52,580 nucleotides of DNA from Methylobacterium dankookense (lineage in GTDB: Bacteria > Pseudomonadota > Alphaproteobacteria > Rhizobiales > Beijerinckiaceae): contig NZ_CABFVH010000040.1 of the NCBI RefSeq assembly GCF_902141855.1, positions 1 to 52,580 on the forward strand. The letters run 5' to 3'. The notes beneath the pieces were generated by a model. That model did no database searches and had not been told where the DNA came from. It worked only from the letters and a program-made list of their open reading frames with translations. The position numbers were made by a program, and so were the translations under genes. Position 1 is the first letter of the stretch, and every line of letters starts with the position of its first letter. Shown piece by piece: positions 32,870 to 39,608 of this stretch.

Positions 32870-34108
32870 GTGAAGACGAGACGTGGACGACGCGGAACGG
32901 GCCTGCGCCGGCTCTCCTCCGCCATGATCGCCCCGATGGCCTCGGCCATGGCGCCCTGGGCGGCGGCCCTGACCCTGCTCGTCTCCTTCACCGCCTCGGC
33001 GGGGACCGAGAGCGCGCTCGGCTCCAGCGTGCTCGCCGCGGGGGATCTGCGCATCGTCCCGGCCCTGCCGCCGGGGACCGGGCTCATCGGCGCCATCGCC
33101 CGCCGCGACGGCGCGCACGACCTCCTGATCGAGCGGGCCGACACGATGCCGGCGCGACGCCTCGGCGAGGAGCCCCTCCACGCCGACCTGAAGGCCCAGG
33201 CCCGGGTCTTCCCGGCGGTGCAGCGCGCGGGCAAGGGCGACCCGGCCCGGCCGCTGCGCCCGAGCTTCGAGCGCCGTGCCGCGGGTCTGCGCGACGCGCC
33301 CGGCGCGCTGATCTTCGGCAACGTCACCGGCAATGTCAGCGGCGTGCTCACCCCCGGCGCCGCCACCTGGAACCCGGAGCTGGAACCGGAGAACGCCTTC
33401 GTGCCGGTGCCCGATCTCGGCCTGACCACGGGGGCAGGGAGCGCCGCCTCGACGGGCGAGGGCCGCGCCGATACCACCGCCGACCTCGAATCGGACCGGC
33501 ACGACGGCTCGACGCCGCCGGTGCCGCGCGCGGTCGCGCTCTCCTCGACCACGCCCGCCCCCGCCGACGCCATCCCCGTGGAGGTGGCCGCGGCGAGCCT
33601 CGCCTTGCCGGACTTCGCCTTCCGCCCGGCCACGCCCGCGGCGCCGCTCGCGCCGGAGGCCGGCCGCAGCCGCTACGCCGACCTGATCAGCCCCGACGCG
33701 ATGGAGCGCGAGCAGCGCTGTCTCGCCGAGGCCGTCTATTTCGAGGCCCGCAGCGAGCCGGAGGCCGGCCAGGCCGCGGTGGCGCAGGTGGTGCTCAACC
33801 GCGTGAAGAGCGGGCTCTACCCGACCAATGTCTGCGGCGTCGTCTACCAGAACCGCCACCGCTTCATGGGTTGCCAGTTCTCCTTCGCCTGCGAGGGCAA
33901 GTCGCTGCGCATCACCGACGCTGCCTCCTGGCAGACGGCGGCCCGCGTCGCGCAATCGGTGATCGAGGGGCGGACCTATCTCAGCGAGGTCGGCGCCGCG
34001 ACGCACTACCACGCCGACTACGTGCGTCCCGGCTGGTCGCGCCGCCTGCGCAAGATGGACGTCATCGGCCGGCACATCTTCTACACTTTGAAACCGGGGC
34101 AGACCTGA
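32870..34108 (+). CDS. SleB-like cell wall hydrolase
   Basis: A 412-residue protein with an N-terminal membrane/signal segment (AMAPWAAALTLLVSFTASAG), a long low-complexity Pro/Ala/Thr linker (about residues 45-280) and a C-terminal Hydrolase_2 (SleB) domain: CLAEAVYFEARSEPEAGQAAVAQVVLNRVKSGLYPTNVCGVVYQ, with the catalytic Glu in YFEAR, and GATHYHADYVRPGWSR. Such enzymes are lytic transglycosylase-like peptidoglycan hydrolases used in wall remodelling; sporulation is not implied. The start is GTG at 32870. Confidence 0.88.
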   Translation: MKTRRGRRGTGLRRLSSAMIAPMASAMAPWAAALTLLVSFTASAGTESALGSSVLAAGDLRIVPALPPGTGLIGAIARRDGAHDLLIERADTMPARRLGEEPLHADLKAQARVFPAVQRAGKGDPARPLRPSFERRAAGLRDAPGALIFGNVTGNVSGVLTPGAATWNPELEPENAFVPVPDLGLTTGAGSAASTGEGRADTTADLESDRHDGSTPPVPRAVALSSTTPAPADAIPVEVAAASLALPDFAFRPATPAAPLAPEAGRSRYADLISPDAMEREQRCLAEAVYFEARSEPEAGQAAVAQVVLNRVKSGLYPTNVCGVVYQNRHRFMGCQFSFACEGKSLRITDAASWQTAARVAQSVIEGRTYLSEVGAATHYHADYVRPGWSRRLRKMDVIGRHIFYTLKPGQT

Positions 34109-34304
34109 TTCGCACAGCTTTCTTCGGCAGCTGTTTACTTAGGTAGAGGCCTCCTAAGCAGTCGATCCCGAGGGTTAATTTTACCCTGATTCGGGATTAG
34201 GCTTGCTTGTTCGGCAACCGCGACGCCTTCTGCACGTCGAGATGGGTGCGAGCCTTCGCGCCCCATCCGATCCTGCCGTATCGCGTTCCAGAGGAAGCCG
34301 ATCC

Positions 34305-34886
34305 ATGACCGCCCCGGTCGCACGCATCTCCAGCCTGCTCGCCGCGCTCGGCGGCCTTGCCCTGCTCGCCGGCCCGGCCCAGGCCGGCGGCTGCTACGGG
34401 GCCGAGTGCTACCGCCACGTCACCACGCCGCCGGTCTTCGACACCGTGCAGGAGAACGTGCTGGTGCGCCCGCCGCGCACCGTCTACCGCAGCGTCCCGC
34501 CGGTCTTCGACACCGTCTCCGAGCGTGTGATGGTGGCCCCGGGCGGCCGGGTCTGGACGACCCGCCGCGGGCCCTATGGCGAGCTGATCGGCTGCTGGGT
34601 CAACACGCCGCCGCGCTTCGCCGTGCAGACCCGCCGCGTGCTGGTGCGCCCGGGCGCGACGATCCCCGAGACGATCCCGCCGGAATATGCCAGCGTCAGC
34701 CGCCGCGTGCTGGTGGCGCCGGCTCGCTCGGGCTGGGTGCCGGTGGGCGGCGGCTACGGCGGCGGCTACGGCCCGGGTCCGGGCATCGGCTCGATCCCGG
34801 ACGCTGTCGGCATCACGGGGGCGAGCTCGGCCGATATCGGCGTCGGCCTCGGCTTCTCCCGCGGCAGCCTCTACGACGGCTACTGA
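34305..34886 (+). CDS. Secreted protein with internal repeats
   Basis: A 193-residue protein: signal peptide (ISSLLAALGGLALLAGPAQA), then two Cys in GGCYGAECYRHV, then about four copies of a 20-30 residue unit, recognisable by TPPVFDTVQENVLVRPPRTVYR, VPPVFDTVSERVMVAPGGRVW, TPPRFAVQTRRVLVRPG and PPEYASVSRRVLVAPA. A Gly/Tyr-rich stretch and a GFSRGSLYDGY tail end it. The repeats suggest a beta-structured envelope or surface protein; no known family is identified. The ATG at 34305 is the one directly before the signal peptide. Confidence 0.75.
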   Translation: MTAPVARISSLLAALGGLALLAGPAQAGGCYGAECYRHVTTPPVFDTVQENVLVRPPRTVYRSVPPVFDTVSERVMVAPGGRVWTTRRGPYGELIGCWVNTPPRFAVQTRRVLVRPGATIPETIPPEYASVSRRVLVAPARSGWVPVGGGYGGGYGPGPGIGSIPDAVGITGASSADIGVGLGFSRGSLYDGY

Positions 34887-35016
34887 GTTCGGCAGGCCCG
34901 ATCGGCCCGAGGGCCGGCGCCGCGTGACGGCGCCGGCCTCGTCGTTGCCGGTCCCACTTTCCTTTCCGGACCGCCCGAGCCACCTAGATCCCGAAAAACA
35001 TCGGGAGGCTTGCGGC

Positions 35017-36003
35017 ATGGCGGCGTTCAAGGCGTGGGTGGTCGAGAAGGGCGAGGGCGGCCAGAGCCTGACCTTCCGCGACTTCGACGAGGCCGACCTG
35101 ATGGAGGGCGACGTCACCGTCCGCGTCACCCATTCGGGCCTGAACTACAAGGACGGGCTCGCGCTCACCGGCCGTTCGCCGGTGGTGCGCCGCTTCCCCA
35201 TGATCCCCGGCATCGATTTCGCGGGCGTGGTCGAGGCCTCCGAGGACCCCGCCTACAAGCCCGGCGACCCGGTGGTGCTCACCGGCTGGGGCGTGGGCGA
35301 GACCCATCTCGGCGCCTATGCCGAGAAGGCGCGGGTGAAGGGTGGCTGGCTGGTGCCGCTGCCCGAGGGCCTTGCGCCCGAGCAAGCCATGGCGATCGGC
35401 ACCGCCGGCTACACCGCGATGCTCTCCCTGATGGCGCTCGAGGCGCATGGCGTGAAGCCCGAGGCGGGCCCCGCCATCGTCACCGGCGCCTCCGGCGGCG
35501 TCGGCTCGGTGGCCGTGACGCTGCTGTCGCGGGCCGGCTGGCACGTCATCGCCTCGACGGGCCGCGATTCCGAGTCCGATTACCTGCGCGGCCTCGGTGC
35601 CGCCGAGATCCTCGACCGGGCGGAACTGTCGATCCCCGGCAAGCCGCTGGGCCGGGAGCGCTGGGCCGCGGGCGTCGACGCGGTCGGCTCGACGACGCTC
35701 GCCAACCTGCTCGCCCAGACCAAGGCGGATGGGGCGATCGCGGCCTGCGGGCTCGCCCAGGGCATGGACCTGCCGTCCTCCGTCGCGCCCTTCATCCTGC
35801 GCGGCGTGGCGCTGCTCGGCATCAACAGCGTGACGACGCCCCAGACGAAGCGCCGCGAGGCCTGGGCCCGGCTGGCCAAGGAGCTCGACCTCGCCAAGCT
35901 CGCCGCGATGACGACGACCGTCGGCCTCGCCGAGGTCGGGCGGCTCGGCGAGGCGATCCTGGCGGGCGAGGTGCGTGGGCGCACGGTTGTGACCATCGTC
36001 TGA
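35017..36003 (+). CDS. acuI: Acrylyl-CoA reductase type MDR protein (AcuI/YhdH)
   Basis: A 328-residue medium-chain oxidoreductase of the YhdH/YhfP subgroup: HSGLNYKDGLALTG, PMIPGIDFAGVVEASEDP, GWGVGETHLGAYAEKARV, a Rossmann VTGASGGVGSVAVTLLSRAGWHVIASTGR, and LLGINSVTTPQTKRREAWARLA. These are the hallmarks of NADPH acrylyl-CoA reductases (AcuI), which turn toxic acrylyl-CoA into propionyl-CoA, for example in DMSP or 3-hydroxypropionate metabolism. GGGAGG precedes the ATG. No zinc ligands are seen, as expected for the subgroup. Confidence 0.88.
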   Translation: MAAFKAWVVEKGEGGQSLTFRDFDEADLMEGDVTVRVTHSGLNYKDGLALTGRSPVVRRFPMIPGIDFAGVVEASEDPAYKPGDPVVLTGWGVGETHLGAYAEKARVKGGWLVPLPEGLAPEQAMAIGTAGYTAMLSLMALEAHGVKPEAGPAIVTGASGGVGSVAVTLLSRAGWHVIASTGRDSESDYLRGLGAAEILDRAELSIPGKPLGRERWAAGVDAVGSTTLANLLAQTKADGAIAACGLAQGMDLPSSVAPFILRGVALLGINSVTTPQTKRREAWARLAKELDLAKLAAMTTTVGLAEVGRLGEAILAGEVRGRTVVTIV

Positions 36004-36013
36004 GGTCCGGGCC

Positions 36014-36039
36014 GGAACCGCGGCCGTTCCGACCGCGTT
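36014..36039 (+). promoter_or_regulatory. EcfG-type promoter motif before the Gre-like gene
   Basis: GGAAC at 36014-36018 and CGTT at 36036-36039 with a 17-bp spacer, the consensus of the alphaproteobacterial general stress sigma factor. The predicted transcription start falls almost at the Gre-like ATG (36049), so the transcript would be leaderless or nearly so. A chance match is possible. Confidence 0.4.
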
Positions 36040-36048
36040 GCCCGTTTC

Positions 36049-36510
36049 ATGAGCATTGCATTCGTTCGCGAGAAGGAAGGTGGCGAGGCGTTCGAGGATC
36101 TGCCGGACCGCCCCCTCTCGCCGCACACCAATTTCGTCACGCCCGAGGGCCTCGCCCGGATCGAGGCCGAAGTCGCGCGCCTGCAGGACGAGGTCGGCCA
36201 GCTCTCGCCCGAGGACAAGGCCGGCAATGCCCGCGTCGCGCGCGACCTGCGCTACTGGACCGCGCGGCTCGGCTCGGCCCAGCTCGTGGAGCGCGTCGAG
36301 GGCGACACGGTGCATTTCGGCTCGACCGTGACGGTGCTGCGCGAGGACGACAGCGCCCAGACCTTCCGCATCGTCGGCGAGGACGAGGCCGACCCGACCA
36401 AGGGCTCGATCTCCTACGTCGCCCCGCTCGCCCGCGCGATCACCGGCAAGAGCGTCGGCGACGTGGTCGAGGTGAACGGCCACGAGATCGAGGTCACCAA
36501 GATCGCCTGA
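36049..36510 (+). CDS. GreA/GreB family transcript-cleavage-like factor
   Basis: A 153-residue protein with the Gre layout: short N-terminal tail, coiled-coil (FVTPEGLARIEAEVARLQDEVGQLSPEDKAGNARVARDLRYWTARLGSAQLV) and a C-terminal FKBP-like domain (SISYVAPLARAITGKSVGDVVEV). The coiled-coil tip lacks the canonical GDLSENAEY motif with its two acidic residues; only a partial EDKAGN is seen. It may therefore be an anti-Gre or a specialised Gre-like regulator that enters the RNA polymerase secondary channel without stimulating cleavage. An EcfG-type motif lies just upstream. Confidence 0.82.
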   Translation: MSIAFVREKEGGEAFEDLPDRPLSPHTNFVTPEGLARIEAEVARLQDEVGQLSPEDKAGNARVARDLRYWTARLGSAQLVERVEGDTVHFGSTVTVLREDDSAQTFRIVGEDEADPTKGSISYVAPLARAITGKSVGDVVEVNGHEIEVTKIA

Positions 36511-36632
36511 GGTCCGGGATTCCAAAGGGATCATCCCTTTGGCGGGGTATCGGGGCGGAGCCCTGATCTTCGATCGCAGGGCTCCGCCCTGGATCCGCGA
36601 GAGGGATGATCCCTTTCGACACCCGGACTTCA
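36511..36632. repeat. GC-rich intergenic hairpin repeat, copy 3
   Basis: CCAAAGGGATCATCCCTTTGG at the left, GGGCGGAGCCCTG paired with CAGGGCTCCGCCC in the middle, and GAGGGATGATCCCTTT at the right. It fills the gap between the convergent Gre-like and LysR genes, just like copies 1 and 2 in their gaps. Confidence 0.75.
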
Positions 36633-37517
36633 GCCGCGTCCCTCGAAGCGGGGGCGCAGCGGCAGCAGGGCCTCGGCCGCGAAATCCATGAAGGCGCGCA
36701 CGCGCAGGCCGTGGCGCAGGTCCGGATGCGTCAGCAGCCAGAGCTCGGCCTGAAGCTCGGCCTCCGGCTCGCCGAGGCGGCGGAGATCCGGGCAGGCATC
36801 GCCGACATAGCAGGGCAGCGGCCCGATCCCGATCCCGGCGCCGACCGCCTCGCGCAGGCCGTCCACCGTGTTGAGGCGCAACGCGATCCGCTCCGGCTCC
36901 GTCCGGGCGCGCACGAAGGCGGCGAAGCGCCCGCCCGCCACCGTCTCGGCGAGGCTCACCCAGCGTTGCGCGTCCGGCCGCTCCGTCTCGCGGTCGGCAC
37001 GGCCGTAGACGGCCCAGGCGATCCCCGACAGGCGCCGCCCCACGAGGTTGGCCGGCGGGTCGCTGCTCGCGCGGATGGCCACGTCCGCGTCCCGCTGCGA
37101 CAGGTTGAGCGCGCCCTCCGCCGCGATCATGTCCACGCGCATGGCCGGGTGGCGGACGAGGAAGCGGGCGACGACCGGGATCAGCAGGTCCCGCACGAAG
37201 CTCGCCGCCGCGGTGACGCGGATCTCGCCCGCCGGGCTCCGGGCGTGGCCGGCCACCGCCCGGCCGAAGCCCGCGACGTCGGCCTCCATGCGCGCGGCGG
37301 CGGCGAGCATCGCCTCGCCGGCCGGCGTCGGCAGGTAGCCGGTGCGCAGCCGCTCGAACAGGCGCACGCCGAGCCCCGCCTCGATCTGCGCGAGGCGGCG
37401 GAAGGCCGTCGAGTGGTTGATGCCGAGATGAGACGCCGCCCGGGTCAGGCCGCCGCGCTCGGCCACCGCCTTCACGAGGCGGAAATCGTCCCAGGCGAGG
37501 TCCGGCTTTGCATTCAT
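36630..37517 (-). CDS. LysR-family transcriptional regulator
   Basis: A 295-residue LysR regulator: helix-turn-helix DFRLVKAVAERGGLTRAASHLGINHSTAFRRLAQIEAGLGVRLFER at residues 11-56, followed by a substrate-binding domain. The short helix-turn-helix with NHSTAFRRL and an early RTGYLPTPAGE is typical of the subgroup that regulates adjacent divergent oxidoreductases. It is divergent from wrbA with about 110 bp between the starts, so wrbA is its likely target. Confidence 0.87.
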   Translation of the reverse strand: MNAKPDLAWDDFRLVKAVAERGGLTRAASHLGINHSTAFRRLAQIEAGLGVRLFERLRTGYLPTPAGEAMLAAAARMEADVAGFGRAVAGHARSPAGEIRVTAAASFVRDLLIPVVARFLVRHPAMRVDMIAAEGALNLSQRDADVAIRASSDPPANLVGRRLSGIAWAVYGRADRETERPDAQRWVSLAETVAGGRFAAFVRARTEPERIALRLNTVDGLREAVGAGIGIGPLPCYVGDACPDLRRLGEPEAELQAELWLLTHPDLRHGLRVRAFMDFAAEALLPLRPRFEGRG

Positions 37518-37627
37518 GCAAGGTCATTCTTGCACGGCAGGGCATTTCCGCAAGGCGCCAGCGGGGCGATATGGCGGCGAGCGGCGGGGGTGGAGCCCCG
37601 GCCGGGATGTTCGAGGAGGTCGCGTCG

Positions 37628-38224
37628 ATGGCGAAGGTTCTGGTGCTCTACTACTCGTCCTGGGGCCATGTGGAGCAGATGGCGCTGGCCGCCGCCGAGG
37701 GCGCCCGCGAGGCCGGCGCGGAGGTGACGGTGAAGCGGGTGCCGGAACTGGTACCCGAGGAGGTCGCCCGGCAGTTCCACTACAAGCTCGACCAGCAGGC
37801 GCCGGTCGCCGACCCGAACGAGCTGGCCAACTACGACGCGATCATCTTCGGCACGCCGACCCGCTTCGGCAACATGGCCGCGCAGATGAAGCAGTTCCTC
37901 GACCAGACCGGCGGCCTCTGGGCGAAGGGTGCCCTCGTCGGCAAGGTCGGCTCGGTCATCACCTCCACCGCCTCGCAGCATGGCGGCCAGGAGACGACGC
38001 TCACGAGCTTCCACACCGTGCTCCTGCACCACGGCATGGTGATCGTGGGCCTGCCCTACAGCTTCCAGGGCCAGAACGGGGTGGAAGAGGTGAAGGGCGG
38101 CTCGCCCTACGGCGCCACCACGATCGCGTCCGGGGACGGCTCGCGCCAGCCGAGCCAGGTCGAACTCGACGGTGCCCGCTACCAGGGCCGCCACGTGGCG
38201 ACGATCGCGGGCAAGCTCGCCTGA
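37628..38224 (+). CDS. wrbA: NAD(P)H:quinone oxidoreductase WrbA
   Basis: A 198-residue flavodoxin-like enzyme that matches WrbA throughout: KVLVLYYSSWGHVEQMALAAAEGAREAGAEV (FMN phosphate site), YDAIIFGTPTRFGNMAAQMKQFLDQTGGLW, and GSVITSTASQHGGQETTL followed by HHGMVIVGLPYS. It reduces quinones by two electrons, avoiding semiquinone radicals during oxidative stress. The ATG at 37628 is used; the open frame extends upstream without support. It is divergent from a LysR regulator. Confidence 0.95.
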   Translation: MAKVLVLYYSSWGHVEQMALAAAEGAREAGAEVTVKRVPELVPEEVARQFHYKLDQQAPVADPNELANYDAIIFGTPTRFGNMAAQMKQFLDQTGGLWAKGALVGKVGSVITSTASQHGGQETTLTSFHTVLLHHGMVIVGLPYSFQGQNGVEEVKGGSPYGATTIASGDGSRQPSQVELDGARYQGRHVATIAGKLA

Positions 38225-38291
38225 AGACGGTGGCGCCCTTCCGCATGGCGGGGGAGGGCGCGGCATGGCGGACCCAAGAAAATGGCGGGCC

Positions 38292-38364
38292 CAAGAAAAA
38301 AGGCTCGGATTGCTCCGAGCCTCTGAAGGATAAAGGCCATTGGGGGCTGAACTGGCCTTCGTGA
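38292..38364 (-). ncRNA. Candidate small RNA with EcfG-type promoter
   Basis: On the minus strand an EcfG-type motif (GGAAC / CGTT, 17-bp spacer, plus-strand 38371-38396) is followed about 45 nt later by a perfect 9-bp hairpin (38301-38322) and a TTTTTTCTT run. This could produce a transcript of roughly 70 nt. The hairpin could equally terminate the tsaC transcript that ends at 38453. No RNA family is recognised. Confidence 0.35.
38295..38322 (-). terminator. Intrinsic terminator (minus strand)
   Basis: AGGCTCGGA at 38301-38309 and its exact complement at 38314-38322 with a 4-nt loop; read on the minus strand it is followed by TTTTTTCTT. It lies about 130 nt beyond the stop of the threonylcarbamoyl-AMP synthase gene and may also end transcripts arising within the gap. 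Confidence 0.8.
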
Positions 38365-38370
38365 TCCATC

Positions 38371-38396
38371 AACGGGGGCCTGCGGCCATTCGTTCC
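38371..38396 (-). promoter_or_regulatory. EcfG-type promoter motif, minus strand
   Basis: Read on the minus strand: GGAAC (38396-38392), 17-bp spacer, CGTT (38374-38371). It points leftward into the short stretch that ends at the strong terminator at 38301-38322. Confidence 0.4.
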
Positions 38397-38405
38397 CGGC
38401 TCCGC

Positions 38406-38441
38406 CAAGATTTTTCCCAAGATTTTTCCCAAGATTTTTTC
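38406..38441. repeat. 12-bp tandem repeat, three units
   Basis: CAAGATTTTTCC repeated twice and followed by a third, slightly different CAAGATTTTTT. It lies 12 bp beyond the stop of the threonylcarbamoyl-AMP synthase gene and is strongly AT-rich in a GC-rich context. Confidence 0.8.
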
Positions 38442-38452
38442 GAGAGCGAATG

Positions 38453-39463
38453 TCAGCGCGGCGCCGCGGCCCGCGCGAGCCGGTCGCGGATCGCCTCGCC
38501 GAGCCCGTCCGCGGGGATCGGCGCTACGGCGATGGTCGCGGCGCCCGAGGCGTCGAGGCCGCGCAGGGCCGCGAACAGGTTCGCTGCCGCCTCGGCGAGG
38601 TCGCCGGCCGGACTGAGGTTGCGAGCGGCGACGGCGCCGTCGAGGCCCCGCGGCGCCTGGGGGCCGAACAGCAGGGCCGCTTCGCCGGGCGCGATCCCGT
38701 CGGCGTCGAGGCGTACCCGCGCCCGCGGCGCGTAGTGCGAGGCGAGGAGCCCGGGGCCGACCGGGCGCGCCGCATCCTCCGCGCCGGCTTCCCCGATGGC
38801 GCGGCCGAGCACGTCGCGGATCATCGCCCGGGTGACCGCCCCCGGCCGCAGCAGCCGCGGCGTATCCCCCAGGCAGGCGACCACCGTCGATTCGACCCCG
38901 ACCCGTGCCTCGCCCCCGTCGAGCACCGCGTCGAGCCGCCCGTCGAGGTCGGCGAGCACGTGCGCCGCCGAGGTCGGGCTGACATGGCCGGAGCGGTTGG
39001 CCGAGGGGCCGGCCACCGGCCGCCCCGTGGCCGCGAGCAGGTCGCGGGCGAGCGGGCTGCCGGGCACGCGCAACGCCACGCTGGGGAGCCCCGCCCGGGC
39101 GAGATCGCAGACCGTGCAGGCGGCGCCCGCCGGCACCACCAGGGTGAGGGGGCCCGGCCAGAAGGCGGCGGCGAGCGCCTCGGCGGCCGCGTCGAAGGCG
39201 CCCTCGGCGCGGGCGGTCGCCGCATCGGGCAGGTGGGCGATCAGCGGGTTGAAGCGGGGGCGCGCCTTGGCCCCGAAGATCGCCGCCACCGCGGCCGGGT
39301 CGCTCGCATCGCCGCCGAGGCCGTAGACCGTCTCGGTGGGGAAGGCGACGAGCCGGCCCCCCCGCAGCAGGGACGCCGCCTCGGCCACGCCCGCCGGCGT
39401 GCCAGGGAGCAGGCGCGTGCCAGCCTCCAGGGCGGAGGAGGCCGTTGACCGGCGATCGTTCAT
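38453..39463 (-). CDS. tsaC: L-threonylcarbamoyladenylate synthase (Sua5 type)
   Basis: A 336-residue YrdC/Sua5 enzyme. The YrdC core carries LVAFPTETVYGLGGDASDPAAVAAIFGAKARPRFNPLIAHL, FWPGPLTLVV, VALRVPGSPLARDLLAATGRPVAGPSANRSGHVSPTSA and VGVESTVV. A C-terminal Sua5 domain (about residues 210-330) makes it the long form. It makes threonylcarbamoyl-AMP from threonine, bicarbonate and ATP for the universal t6A37 tRNA modification. It is a single essential-type gene, divergent from the acyl-CoA dehydrogenase. Confidence 0.93.
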   Translation of the reverse strand: MNDRRSTASSALEAGTRLLPGTPAGVAEAASLLRGGRLVAFPTETVYGLGGDASDPAAVAAIFGAKARPRFNPLIAHLPDAATARAEGAFDAAAEALAAAFWPGPLTLVVPAGAACTVCDLARAGLPSVALRVPGSPLARDLLAATGRPVAGPSANRSGHVSPTSAAHVLADLDGRLDAVLDGGEARVGVESTVVACLGDTPRLLRPGAVTRAMIRDVLGRAIGEAGAEDAARPVGPGLLASHYAPRARVRLDADGIAPGEAALLFGPQAPRGLDGAVAARNLSPAGDLAEAAANLFAALRGLDASGAATIAVAPIPADGLGEAIRDRLARAAAPR

Positions 39464-39608
39464 ATATAAACTATCTCCGTTCGCGACGGCGGCTCGGTTG
39501 GACGGCGCGCCTGGGCCGGCGTATCTCGGCGGATCAGCGCCGGCCTAGCCCTCGTTCCGCCGGCGCGTCAAACGGCCCGCATGACAGACGGGCCGAGGGA
39601 GGTTGTCC

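Noticed and set aside
38412..38441. T-rich tract as the terminator of wrbA
   Set aside because: On the plus strand it is preceded by no stable GC hairpin; the tract is a tandem repeat, and the nearby strong hairpin has its T-run on the minus strand.
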